Both the position numbers and the translations under genes were made by a program. DNA of 5,832 nucleotides, from NCBI GenBank assembly GCA_947490035.1, contig CANLGS010000305.1, forward strand, positions 1 through 5,832, given 5' to 3'. Positions within the stretch are counted from its first letter, which is position 1. The number at the start of each line of letters is the position of its first letter. This DNA is from Gemmataceae bacterium (lineage in GTDB: Bacteria > Planctomycetota > Planctomycetia > Gemmatales > Gemmataceae). Of this stretch, positions 1 to 4,671 are shown piece after piece. The notes below the pieces were generated by a model. That model worked only from the letters and a program-made list of their open reading frames with translations, did no database searches and was not told the origin of the DNA.

Positions 1-1
1 A

Positions 2-754
2 TGGCTTACGTGCGGCGATCCCGGAACGATGCTCGAAGTGCTCGGCCGGGACGCGAGCGCCCGCAAGCAGCGGCTGTTCGCGTGCGCGTGCTGCCGGCGA
101 ACCGCGGAACTGTTCCCGGACGCCACCGGGCGCGCGGCGGTCGCGGTCGCGGAGCGGTTCGCCGACGGACTCGCGTCCGCGAAGGAACTGACCGACGCGA
201 ACCAGCGCGTGCGCGAATGGGTGGACCTCGCGGGGCGGGCGTACTCGAACGCAGGCGCCTTGGTCAGTGGGTCGGGGACCAACGCGAGCGCGGCCGCGTT
301 CTCCTTCGCGGAAGCCGAGTACGCGGCGGCGTTAAGCGTCGCGGAGGCCACGGTCGCCGCGCTGCGGGTACCAGCGCTCGGCGGCAGTTCGGCCCGCGCC
401 GCCGGGTGTCACGCCGCGAGCGTCGCACACCGGGGCGGGGCGCGCAACCGGTTCGTGGAAACGATTCAACAGAACGCCGTCCGCGACGAATACGCGGCAC
501 AGGCCGATCTGCTGCGAGACCTGTTCAGCGATCAGTTCCGGCCCGTGGTGCCGCACCCGGAGTGGTTCACGTCCACCGTGATGGCACTGGCGCGCGGCAT
601 CTACGACGACGGCGCATTCGACCGCATGCCGATCCTCGCGGACGCGCTTCAAGACGCCGGCTGCGACAGCGACGACGTGCTGAACCACTGCCGCGGCAAC
701 GGCCCGCACGCGCGCGGGTGTTGGGTTCTCGATCTGGTGCTGGGGAAGATGTGA
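2..754 (+). CDS. Uncharacterised planctomycete C/H-rich protein, 5' end off the window
   Basis: The reading frame is open from base 2 and ends at TGA 752-754, giving 250 residues. An internal ATG at 29 exists, but the frame upstream of it reads WLTCGDPGT. This matches my memory of the N-terminus of this Gemmata family (an acidic start, then W-L-x-C-x-D-P), so the true start probably lies a few codons left of the window. Visible features are RLFACACCRR near residues 24-33 with a C-x-C-C cluster, an alanine-rich helical middle, then FRPVVPHPEW and a C-terminal module. That module holds GIYDDGAFDRMPILADAL, then AGC, HCR, H-x-RGCW and D-x-x-LGK, with conserved-looking residues C221, H229, C230, H236 and C240. 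The Cys and His spacing could bind a metal or shape a small fold, which is inference. I know of no established function for the family. No terminator follows; the next gene's promoter begins 12 bases after the stop. Confidence 0.8.
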   Translation, partial: WLTCGDPGTMLEVLGRDASARKQRLFACACCRRTAELFPDATGRAAVAVAERFADGLASAKELTDANQRVREWVDLAGRAYSNAGALVSGSGTNASAAAFSFAEAEYAAALSVAEATVAALRVPALGGSSARAAGCHAASVAHRGGARNRFVETIQQNAVRDEYAAQADLLRDLFSDQFRPVVPHPEWFTSTVMALARGIYDDGAFDRMPILADALQDAGCDSDDVLNHCRGNGPHARGCWVLDLVLGKM

Positions 755-766
755 CGCGGGCACCGG

Positions 767-775
767 TGGTATAAT
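767..775 (+). promoter_or_regulatory. Extended -10 promoter of the DUF4058 gene
   Basis: TGGTATAAT is a perfect extended -10 (TG-N-TATAAT) for a housekeeping sigma-70-type factor. No good -35 lies 16-18 bases upstream, which is usual for extended -10 promoters. Transcription would start near 782, leaving a leader of about 24 bases that contains the Shine-Dalgarno. It shows that the DUF4058 gene need not be read from the upstream gene although the gap is only 51 bases. Confidence 0.7.
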
Positions 776-793
776 CGCGGCACGCACCGTCGC

Positions 794-798
794 GGAGG
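794..798 (+). promoter_or_regulatory. Shine-Dalgarno that fixes the DUF4058 start
   Basis: GGAGG lies 7 bases before ATG 806. An in-frame TTG at 800 is only one base from it, too close to serve as the start. The ATG also gives the N-terminus MPSPFPGMNPY, which is the typical beginning of DUF4058 proteins. Confidence 0.85.
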
Positions 799-805
799 AT
801 TGCCG

Positions 806-1591
806 ATGCCGTCACCGTTTCCAGGGATGAACCCGTACATTGAATGCCCGGACGTGTGGAACGATTTCCACGACACGTTCATCCCGCTCGTCCGCGAGGT
901 GCTCGCGCCGCAGGTCCGGCCGCGGTACTACATCCGCATCGAGGAGCACCTGTATATTCACGAGCCGAGCGCCGGCGAGCGGTTCCCACTCGGCCGCCCG
1001 GACCTCTCGCTGCACGCGGCACCACAGGCGGTGCCGGCGGCCGGCGGAACCGCTGTCGCCGCGCCGGCGTCGGTCGGGATGCCGGCCGAGGTCGAGGTGG
1101 AGCGATTCCCGTACCTGGAGATTCGCGACCGCGCCGACGGCCCGGCGGTTACGATTATCGAGTTGCTCAGCCCGGTAAATAAAGCGGCCAGCGGGCGCGA
1201 CCAGTACCGGGCGAAGGTGCGGCGCGTCCTCGCGAGTACGACCAATTTCGTCGAGATCGATTTGCTTCGCGCGCACGAGAAGATGCCGTGGAAGGAACTG
1301 CCCGCGTGCGACTACTACGCGATCGTCAGCCGGCACGCCGACCGCCAGGGCGACGACCCGCGGGCGGGGTTGTGGCCCGTCAAACTGCGCGAGCAACTGC
1401 CGACGGTCCCAATCCCGCTGCGCCCTGGCGAACCGGAACCGCTGCTCGACATTCAGTCGCTCCTACACCGCATCTACGACACCGCCGACTACCACCTGTT
1501 CCTGTACGAGTTCGACCCGGAACCCCGGTTGTCGGCGTCCGACGCGGTGTGGGCCGCACAACTTCTGCACCCGGAAACGCCGCCCGCGTGA
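806..1591 (+). CDS. DUF4058 family protein
   Basis: This is a complete 261-residue protein. It begins MPSPFPGMNPYIECPDVWND, the signature start of DUF4058 proteins, which are common as paralogues in planctomycetes and also occur in cyanobacteria. Further family motifs are the RPDLSLH segment (R64-P65-D66), YLEIRD (103-108), IIELLSPVNK (117-126) followed by G-R-D-Q-Y-R-A-K (130-137), FVEIDLLR (148-155), and a Y-D-x-x-x-Y segment near 224-229. There is no signal peptide or membrane segment, so it is probably cytoplasmic. The biochemical role is not established. The order P-D, then I-E-L-L-S-P, then Y-x-x-K resembles Uma2-like PD-(D/E)XK nuclease-fold proteins, so a degenerate nuclease fold is possible; this is inference. 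The length fits the family. It has its own promoter and Shine-Dalgarno and runs convergent to fhcD. Confidence 0.92.
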   Translation: MPSPFPGMNPYIECPDVWNDFHDTFIPLVREVLAPQVRPRYYIRIEEHLYIHEPSAGERFPLGRPDLSLHAAPQAVPAAGGTAVAAPASVGMPAEVEVERFPYLEIRDRADGPAVTIIELLSPVNKAASGRDQYRAKVRRVLASTTNFVEIDLLRAHEKMPWKELPACDYYAIVSRHADRQGDDPRAGLWPVKLREQLPTVPIPLRPGEPEPLLDIQSLLHRIYDTADYHLFLYEFDPEPRLSASDAVWAAQLLHPETPPA

Positions 1592-1616
1592 CGCTCGCCA
1601 AGCCGCAAGCGGCGTT
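1576..1616. terminator. Weak inverted repeats between convergent genes
   Basis: The 24-base gap between the DUF4058 stop and the fhcD stop holds a compact hairpin, GCCGC-AA-GCGGC (1602-1613). An overlapping longer option pairs AACGCCGC (1576-1583) with GCGGCGTT (1609-1616). Neither is followed by a T-run on either strand. A shared, bidirectional transcription-ending structure is plausible from position alone, but a classical intrinsic terminator is not supported. Confidence 0.3.
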
Positions 1617-2563
1617 CAGGTTGGTTGCTTCTCCGGATGCAGGTACACGAAGCTCTTTCCCAACCGGCCGCCGTAGTTGCCCGCGGAGATGGTCAGCAGG
1701 TCCGGCGTGTCCTTCGACGCCCCTATCGCGGCTTGTGTGGCCTTCACGATGGTCGGCAGGTCCGCGCCGTTGATGATGATCTCCTGCACGCTCGCCACGC
1801 CGTCTGGCAGGCGCGACACCACGCCCTCCTTGCCGCGAAGCGTCGGGCAGTACTCGGCGTAAGTGCTCGCGATGCTGAACTTGTACTTGCTTCCGGCCTT
1901 GCTGCCACTCGACGCGACGCCGCCGGGGAAGGGCAGGATCACGCCCGGAATCTCGCTCGCCGCGGCGGCGGCGCGCGTCGCGGCGGCGAGCGCGGCGTCG
2001 GCCGTCGCGCCGAAGAACCACAGGTTCCCGCCCATCAAGCCGTCCGCGAACCCGCACCGCCGTTCGATCACGAACTCGCCGCTGAGGATCGGCACCACCC
2101 AGCACCGGCGGCCGTGGCGCTCCGCGACGAACTGATGCCCGTCTCCGAAGTACGCCACTTTCCGGCCGAGCGGCAGCCACCTCCCGCCGGGCTTCGGCGG
2201 TTGCGTACTCGCGAACCAACTCCCGCTCGCGTCCAGCACGTTAAAGGCGGCCGTCGTCGGGCACGTCATCACGTTCTGCGCCACGCGAACCAACACGCTG
2301 CGTTCGAGACGCGCTTCGCGGTCCTTGTGGAACCGCGGCACGTGGAACTGCACGATCGCCCCGGGGCGGTTGTCGGGCGTGTCGCTCGCGTCAACGTAGC
2401 GGTCGAGACCGGCTTCGCAGTCGCACAGGATGGTGCTGCTCGCGTTGCCGGTGCTGGCGTTCACGGCACGGTCGAGCCAGTACCGGTCGCGCGCGGTGAC
2501 CAGCACTCTCGCGTAGATACTGCGGAACGCTTCCGCGTAGGTGTCGTCAATCGTCGCTGGCAT
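1616..2563 (-). CDS. fhcD: Formylmethanofuran--tetrahydromethanopterin N-formyltransferase
   Basis: The 315-residue product matches the Ftr/FhcD family along its whole length. The enzyme moves a formyl group between formylmethanofuran (or a bacterial analogue) and tetrahydromethanopterin in the cytoplasm. In bacteria it is part of the formyltransferase/hydrolase complex that oxidises formaldehyde-derived C1 units to formate. Recognisable blocks are IDDTYAEAF (5-13), CEAGLDRY (49-56), DTPDNRPG (61-68), MTCPTTAAFN (99-108), FADGLMGGN (172-180), PFPGGVASSGSKAGSKYKF (211-229), YCPTLRGK (238-245), EIIINGADL (261-269) and TISAGNYGGRLGK (291-303). These span the N-terminal and C-terminal Ftr domains, and the length is near the roughly 300 residues of archaeal Ftr. 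The ATG at 2561-2563 has GAGG 9 bases upstream. No fhcA, fhcB, fhcC, mch or fae gene is visible nearby, so it stands apart from its usual operon partners here. The alternative symbol is ftr. Confidence 0.96.
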   Translation of the reverse strand: MPATIDDTYAEAFRSIYARVLVTARDRYWLDRAVNASTGNASSTILCDCEAGLDRYVDASDTPDNRPGAIVQFHVPRFHKDREARLERSVLVRVAQNVMTCPTTAAFNVLDASGSWFASTQPPKPGGRWLPLGRKVAYFGDGHQFVAERHGRRCWVVPILSGEFVIERRCGFADGLMGGNLWFFGATADAALAAATRAAAAASEIPGVILPFPGGVASSGSKAGSKYKFSIASTYAEYCPTLRGKEGVVSRLPDGVASVQEIIINGADLPTIVKATQAAIGASKDTPDLLTISAGNYGGRLGKSFVYLHPEKQPT

Positions 2564-2596
2564 CGGGCGGAACCTCGCGGTGGGCAGTTTGCCGGT

Positions 2597-2626
2597 ATTG
2601 TGGGCAAGTCAAGGCAGAAGGGTCAA
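2597..2626 (-). promoter_or_regulatory. Candidate promoter of fhcD
   Basis: Read on the minus strand, TTGACC (2626-2621) and CACAAT (2602-2597) are separated by 18 bases, a reasonable -35/-10 pair. Transcription would start near 2590, giving a leader of about 27 bases that includes the GAGG ribosome site. The -10 departs from TATAAT at two positions, so this is a moderate call. Confidence 0.4.
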
Positions 2627-2797
2627 CGGAGATGTGCGGAAGTTGCGACTGCTGAATTTAAGCGCATCATCGCAGCCGGCCTGCGCGCTTCTTGTGCATT
2701 CATGGTGTGGGAAACTCACGCGCGGGAAATTCTTCTCACCGCAAACTGCCTTGCGGCGCCAGTCTTTGCGACTTCTTGACGCACTCACACGCGGACT

Positions 2798-2813
2798 TGG
2801 CACGACGCTCGCT
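2798..2813 (+). promoter_or_regulatory. Sigma-54-like -24/-12 promoter element
   Basis: TGGCACG-ACGC-TCGCT matches the sigma-54 consensus TGGCACG-N4-TTGCW at all but one specified base (the second T of TTGC is C). The invariant GG (2799-2800) and GC (2811-2812) are at the correct spacing. A transcript would start near 2824 and run straight into the hairpin at 2841-2891. No protein gene lies downstream on this strand until 3763. It could be a chance match. Confidence 0.35.
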
Positions 2814-2840
2814 ATTACCTATTTCGGCGAGAGCCAAATT

Positions 2841-2891
2841 AACCGCACGGCTGGCTGACAGAGGGAGAGGCTGTCAGTCAGTCGTGCGGTT
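2841..2891. terminator. Long hairpin just past the HMA-MauE stop codon
   Basis: Two 21-base arms (2841-2861 and 2871-2891) flank a 9-base loop, AGGGAGAGG. The outer 9 pairs (AACCGCACG with CGTGCGGTT) and the inner 7 (CTGACAG with CTGTCAG) are perfect. The two odd positions between them are G-U wobbles in a + strand RNA but A-C mismatches in a - strand RNA. It lies 6 bases past the HMA-MauE stop, so it probably acts as that gene's terminator or 3' end protector. However, the U-run after it is poor (AATTTGG), so a classical intrinsic terminator is uncertain. Confidence 0.55.
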
Positions 2892-2897
2892 TGATTA

Positions 2898-3617
2898 TTA
2901 CAGCAGCCAAATCAGCATCGCACCCGCCATCACCACCATCAGCACGTCTTCGACCAAAGTCACGACCGACATCGGCAAGTTGAACCCGGTTCCGAGGCAC
3001 GCACAGCGGATCTTCCGCTTCGCGGCGAGCGCCTTCAGCACGCCCGCGGTACTCACGCCCATCACCACCAGCGTGACCGCGTTCGTGGCGAGCGGCGCGA
3101 AGTGCGTCAGGTACGCGACCCCAAGCCCCAGTTCGATGAACGGGTACAGGTAGCCGTATCCGAGCCACTTCGCGGCGACGATGTCGTAGCTCGCGTAGGA
3201 GTCGGCGAACGCGCGCAGGTCGAGCAGTTTGAAGAACGAGAACGCGAGGAAGAACCCGGCCATGAACCTGCCCATCGCTCGCATCGCGTCGAAGGAGCCA
3301 GAGGCGACCTCCGGGACCGCGACCAGTCCGACCAAGTAACTCAGCACCAACACCAGCGGGAAGTAGGAGGTGGGCTTCTCCGCGGGCGCAGATGAAGGCG
3401 CCGCGGTCTCTTCGCCGAGGACGTGGTAACCGGCCGGTTGGATGAGCGCGCCGACCCGCTCCGCGGTGATGCTCTCGCCTTCAACGGTGAGAACGGCCGG
3501 CGAACCGGAAGTGTCGGCGCCCCACCTGACCACGTCCGGCGCGGCGTCGAGCAGCGGTCGCACCTTCGCGACGCACGCCCCGCAGTGCAAGTCAGTCTTG
3601 TATCGGTGAACCAACAT
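2898..3617 (-). CDS. HMA domain fused to MauE/DoxX-like membrane protein
   Basis: The 239-residue product has two parts. Residues 1-66 form a heavy-metal-associated domain with metal-site motif HCGACVAKV (C12-x-x-C15) and the closing IQPAGYHV. A short Ala/Pro/Ser linker (about 68-83) leads to a membrane part with about five helices (roughly 84-101, 116-132, 156-171, 176-195, 217-237). This part contains YDIVAAKWLGYGYLYPFIELGLG and, between the last two helices, KIRCACLGTGFNLP with C205-x-C207, features of MauE/DoxX-type redox-associated membrane proteins. MauE itself is needed for maturation of the disulfide-rich small subunit of methylamine dehydrogenase. The HMA fusion suggests thiol or metal-ion (Cu-like) handling at the membrane; substrate and partner are not visible. 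The ATG at 3615-3617 has GAGG 8 bases upstream. It is divergent from the SirB1 gene and same-strand with fhcD, but 334 bases separate the two, arguing against a tight operon. Confidence 0.88.
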   Translation of the reverse strand: MLVHRYKTDLHCGACVAKVRPLLDAAPDVVRWGADTSGSPAVLTVEGESITAERVGALIQPAGYHVLGEETAAPSSAPAEKPTSYFPLVLVLSYLVGLVAVPEVASGSFDAMRAMGRFMAGFFLAFSFFKLLDLRAFADSYASYDIVAAKWLGYGYLYPFIELGLGVAYLTHFAPLATNAVTLVVMGVSTAGVLKALAAKRKIRCACLGTGFNLPMSVVTLVEDVLMVVMAGAMLIWLL

Positions 3618-3640
3618 GGTGGAAGCCTCTGGGAGAATTC

Positions 3641-3646
3641 ATCCTA
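3641..3646 (-). promoter_or_regulatory. Candidate -10 of the HMA-MauE gene
   Basis: On the minus strand TAGGAT lies about 24 bases upstream of the ATG, placing transcription start near 3634 and leaving room for the GAGG ribosome site. The matching -35 position (3669-3664, CAACGT) is poor, so support is limited to the -10 and its position. Confidence 0.3.
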
Positions 3647-3679
3647 TTTGAGCGTACCTGTGGACGTTGCGATTCTTAC

Positions 3680-3735
3680 GTTTGGCGTGTGCGTTCGCGC
3701 TCGCCTTCGGCTTGCGGCTAACCAACACACCAAAC
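3680..3735. repeat. Inverted repeat in the divergent promoter region
   Basis: GTTTGGCGTGT (3680-3690) and ACACACCAAAC (3725-3735) pair over 11 bases with one mismatch. They lie between the divergent HMA-MauE and SirB1 genes, just upstream of the SirB1 -10. The span between the arms also contains a small GCC-TTC-GGC hairpin. A pair of half-sites for a regulator of one or both genes is possible but unproven. Confidence 0.3.
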
Positions 3736-3750
3736 ACGAGCCTTCGTGGT

Positions 3751-3756
3751 TACAAT
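3751..3756 (+). promoter_or_regulatory. -10 element for a probably leaderless SirB1 mRNA
   Basis: TACAAT is followed by exactly 6 bases and then ATG 3763, so the predicted first transcribed base is the A of the start codon. A TG pair lies 2 bases upstream of the hexamer. There is no Shine-Dalgarno before the ATG and no good -35. The arrangement is the same as that before the sigma gene at 4660. Confidence 0.55.
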
Positions 3757-3762
3757 ACAGAC

Positions 3763-4584
3763 ATGAAACTCAGTTCCGCTCTCGCGGCGCTCGCCGCCGA
3801 TCCACACACACCGACCGACCTGGCTCGCGTCGCCCTGCTCATCGCGCGCGACGCGTACACCGACATGAGGCCGCGTGCGTACCTGCGCCGCATCGAGCGG
3901 CTCGCGGACCAACTGCGCCCGCGGCTGCATGGTTCGCTCGCGGCGCGCACCGCGGAACTCACCACCTTCCTGTTCGAGGAGTGCGGCTTCGCGGGGAACA
4001 CCGAGAACTACTACGACCCGCGAAACAGCTATCTGAACAAGGTGCTGGATCGTCAGGTCGGACTGCCGATCGCGCTGTCGGTTCTGGCGGTCGCGGTGGG
4101 CGAGCGCGCCGGGCTGAACGTGGTCGGCGTGGGCCTGCCCGGACACTTCATCGCGAAGGCGGTGGACGGCAACGAAGAGGTGCTGTTCGACCCGTTCAAC
4201 GGCGGGCAGTTTCTCGACGTGGAGTCGTGCGAGGCGCTGGTGGGGGGCGTAACCGGTCGGCCGTTCGAGGCGACGCCGGAATCGCTGGCCGCCACGCCGC
4301 CGGGCGCGATCGTCGCGCGAATGCTCCAAAACCTGAAGACCGCGTACATGGCGGACCGCGAGTACCTTCGCGCCGCGCGCATCACACGCCGGCTGACGCA
4401 ACTCATTCCCCAGGACTCCAGCCAGCACCGCGACCTCGGCGTGCTGTTGGTGCAAGCGGAGCAACCGGGCCGCGCGATCGACCCGCTCCGCGCGTACCTC
4501 CGCGCGGAACCGAACGCCGAAGACAAGCGCGACGTGGAGAAGTTCCTGTCGCAGGCACTGACCGAAGTCGCCCGCTGGAACTGA
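3763..4584 (+). CDS. SirB1 family transglutaminase-like protein with TPR-like C-terminus
   Basis: The 273-residue product is a SirB1-type protein (Transglut_core2 domain). Residues 15-160 contain the family blocks ARDAYTDMRPRAYLRRIERLA, FEECGFAGNTENYYDPRNSYL, DRQVGLPIALSVL, GVGLPGHFIAK and LFDPFNGGQFL. The His (H128) and Asp (D143) of a transglutaminase-like site are present, but where the catalytic Cys would be expected (GLPIALSVL) no Cys is seen, as I recall for the family. An enzymatic role is therefore doubtful and the function is unknown. Residues 183-265 form paired helices (NLKTAYMADREYLRAARITRRL, then DLGVLLVQAEQPGRAIDPL) typical of TPR repeats, suggesting protein binding. No signal peptide or membrane helix follows the chosen ATG. 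An in-frame TTG at 3667 would add 32 residues, but the -10 at 3751 lies inside that extension and no ribosome site precedes it, so ATG 3763 is preferred. Confidence 0.9.
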   Translation: MKLSSALAALAADPHTPTDLARVALLIARDAYTDMRPRAYLRRIERLADQLRPRLHGSLAARTAELTTFLFEECGFAGNTENYYDPRNSYLNKVLDRQVGLPIALSVLAVAVGERAGLNVVGVGLPGHFIAKAVDGNEEVLFDPFNGGQFLDVESCEALVGGVTGRPFEATPESLAATPPGAIVARMLQNLKTAYMADREYLRAARITRRLTQLIPQDSSQHRDLGVLLVQAEQPGRAIDPLRAYLRAEPNAEDKRDVEKFLSQALTEVARWN

Positions 4585-4588
4585 TCCC

Positions 4589-4643
4589 GTAGGACAGGCC
4601 GCTGGCCTTGTCAGGACAGTGACAGGCCAGCGGCCTGTCCTAC
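4589..4643. repeat. Long near-perfect palindrome (REP-like element)
   Basis: Arms 4589-4613 and 4620-4643 are complementary over their whole length except for one extra T in the left arm, with a 6-base loop (GGACAG). The outer 20 bases of each arm (starting GTAGGACAGGCC on the left) pair perfectly. It starts 4 bases after the SirB1 stop and ends 16 bases before the sigma -10. No T-run follows on the + strand, so it is not a classical intrinsic terminator, although such a strong hairpin may still stall transcription or protect the upstream mRNA. Its form suggests a dispersed palindromic repeat of the REP type; only one copy is present here. Confidence 0.7.
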
Positions 4644-4659
4644 ATGAAGTCGTTGTCTG

Positions 4660-4665
4660 TAGAAT
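4660..4665 (+). promoter_or_regulatory. -10 element for a probably leaderless sigma-factor mRNA
   Basis: TAGAAT is preceded by TG and followed by exactly 6 bases before ATG 4672, so transcription should begin at or next to the start codon. No Shine-Dalgarno is present. The usual -35 position (about 4637-4642) falls inside the right arm of the palindrome and does not resemble TTGACA. Confidence 0.5.
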
Positions 4666-4671
4666 GTCGGC

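Larger units (their letters stand above)
2564..2897. other. Gene-free stretch between fhcD and the HMA-MauE gene
   Basis: I see no convincing protein gene in these 334 bases. The short open frames on both strands lack ribosome sites, recognisable motifs and the strong third-position GC bias of the neighbours. The stretch is less GC-rich than the genes around it. It holds the candidate fhcD promoter at the left, a 6-bp inverted repeat at 2739-2756, a sigma-54-like element at 2798-2813 and a long hairpin at 2841-2891. Confidence 0.6.

Noticed and set aside
29..754. ATG at 29 as the true start of the first gene
   Set aside because: The frame is open to the left edge and the upstream residues (WLTCGDPGT) match the expected family N-terminus, so the gene is better treated as cut by the window.
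1..774. Open frame of 257 codons starting at base 1
   Set aside because: It is the Arg/Gly-rich shadow of the family gene read in the frame starting at base 2, and shows no recognisable domain.
800..1591. TTG start for the DUF4058 gene
   Set aside because: The TTG is one base from GGAGG, too close for initiation, while ATG 806 has ideal spacing and gives the family N-terminus.
1592..1615. Intrinsic terminator with U-tract between the convergent genes
   Set aside because: The inverted repeats are short and no T-run follows on either strand, so only a weak shared-structure call is kept.
1625..2779. 384-codon open frame opposite fhcD
   Set aside because: It is a low-complexity Arg/Ala/Val-rich shadow of a gene that matches Ftr along its full length on the other strand.
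2541..2858. Small open frames in the gap (2541-2858 on +, 2609-2803 on -)
   Set aside because: They lack ribosome sites and recognisable motifs, and the + strand frame begins inside fhcD on the opposite strand and ends within the hairpin.
3667..3762. TTG-initiated N-terminal extension of the SirB1 protein that looks like a signal peptide (RLACAFALAFGL)
   Set aside because: There is no ribosome site before the TTG, the best -10 lies within the extension, and SirB1 proteins are normally without a signal peptide. Start mapping could reopen this.
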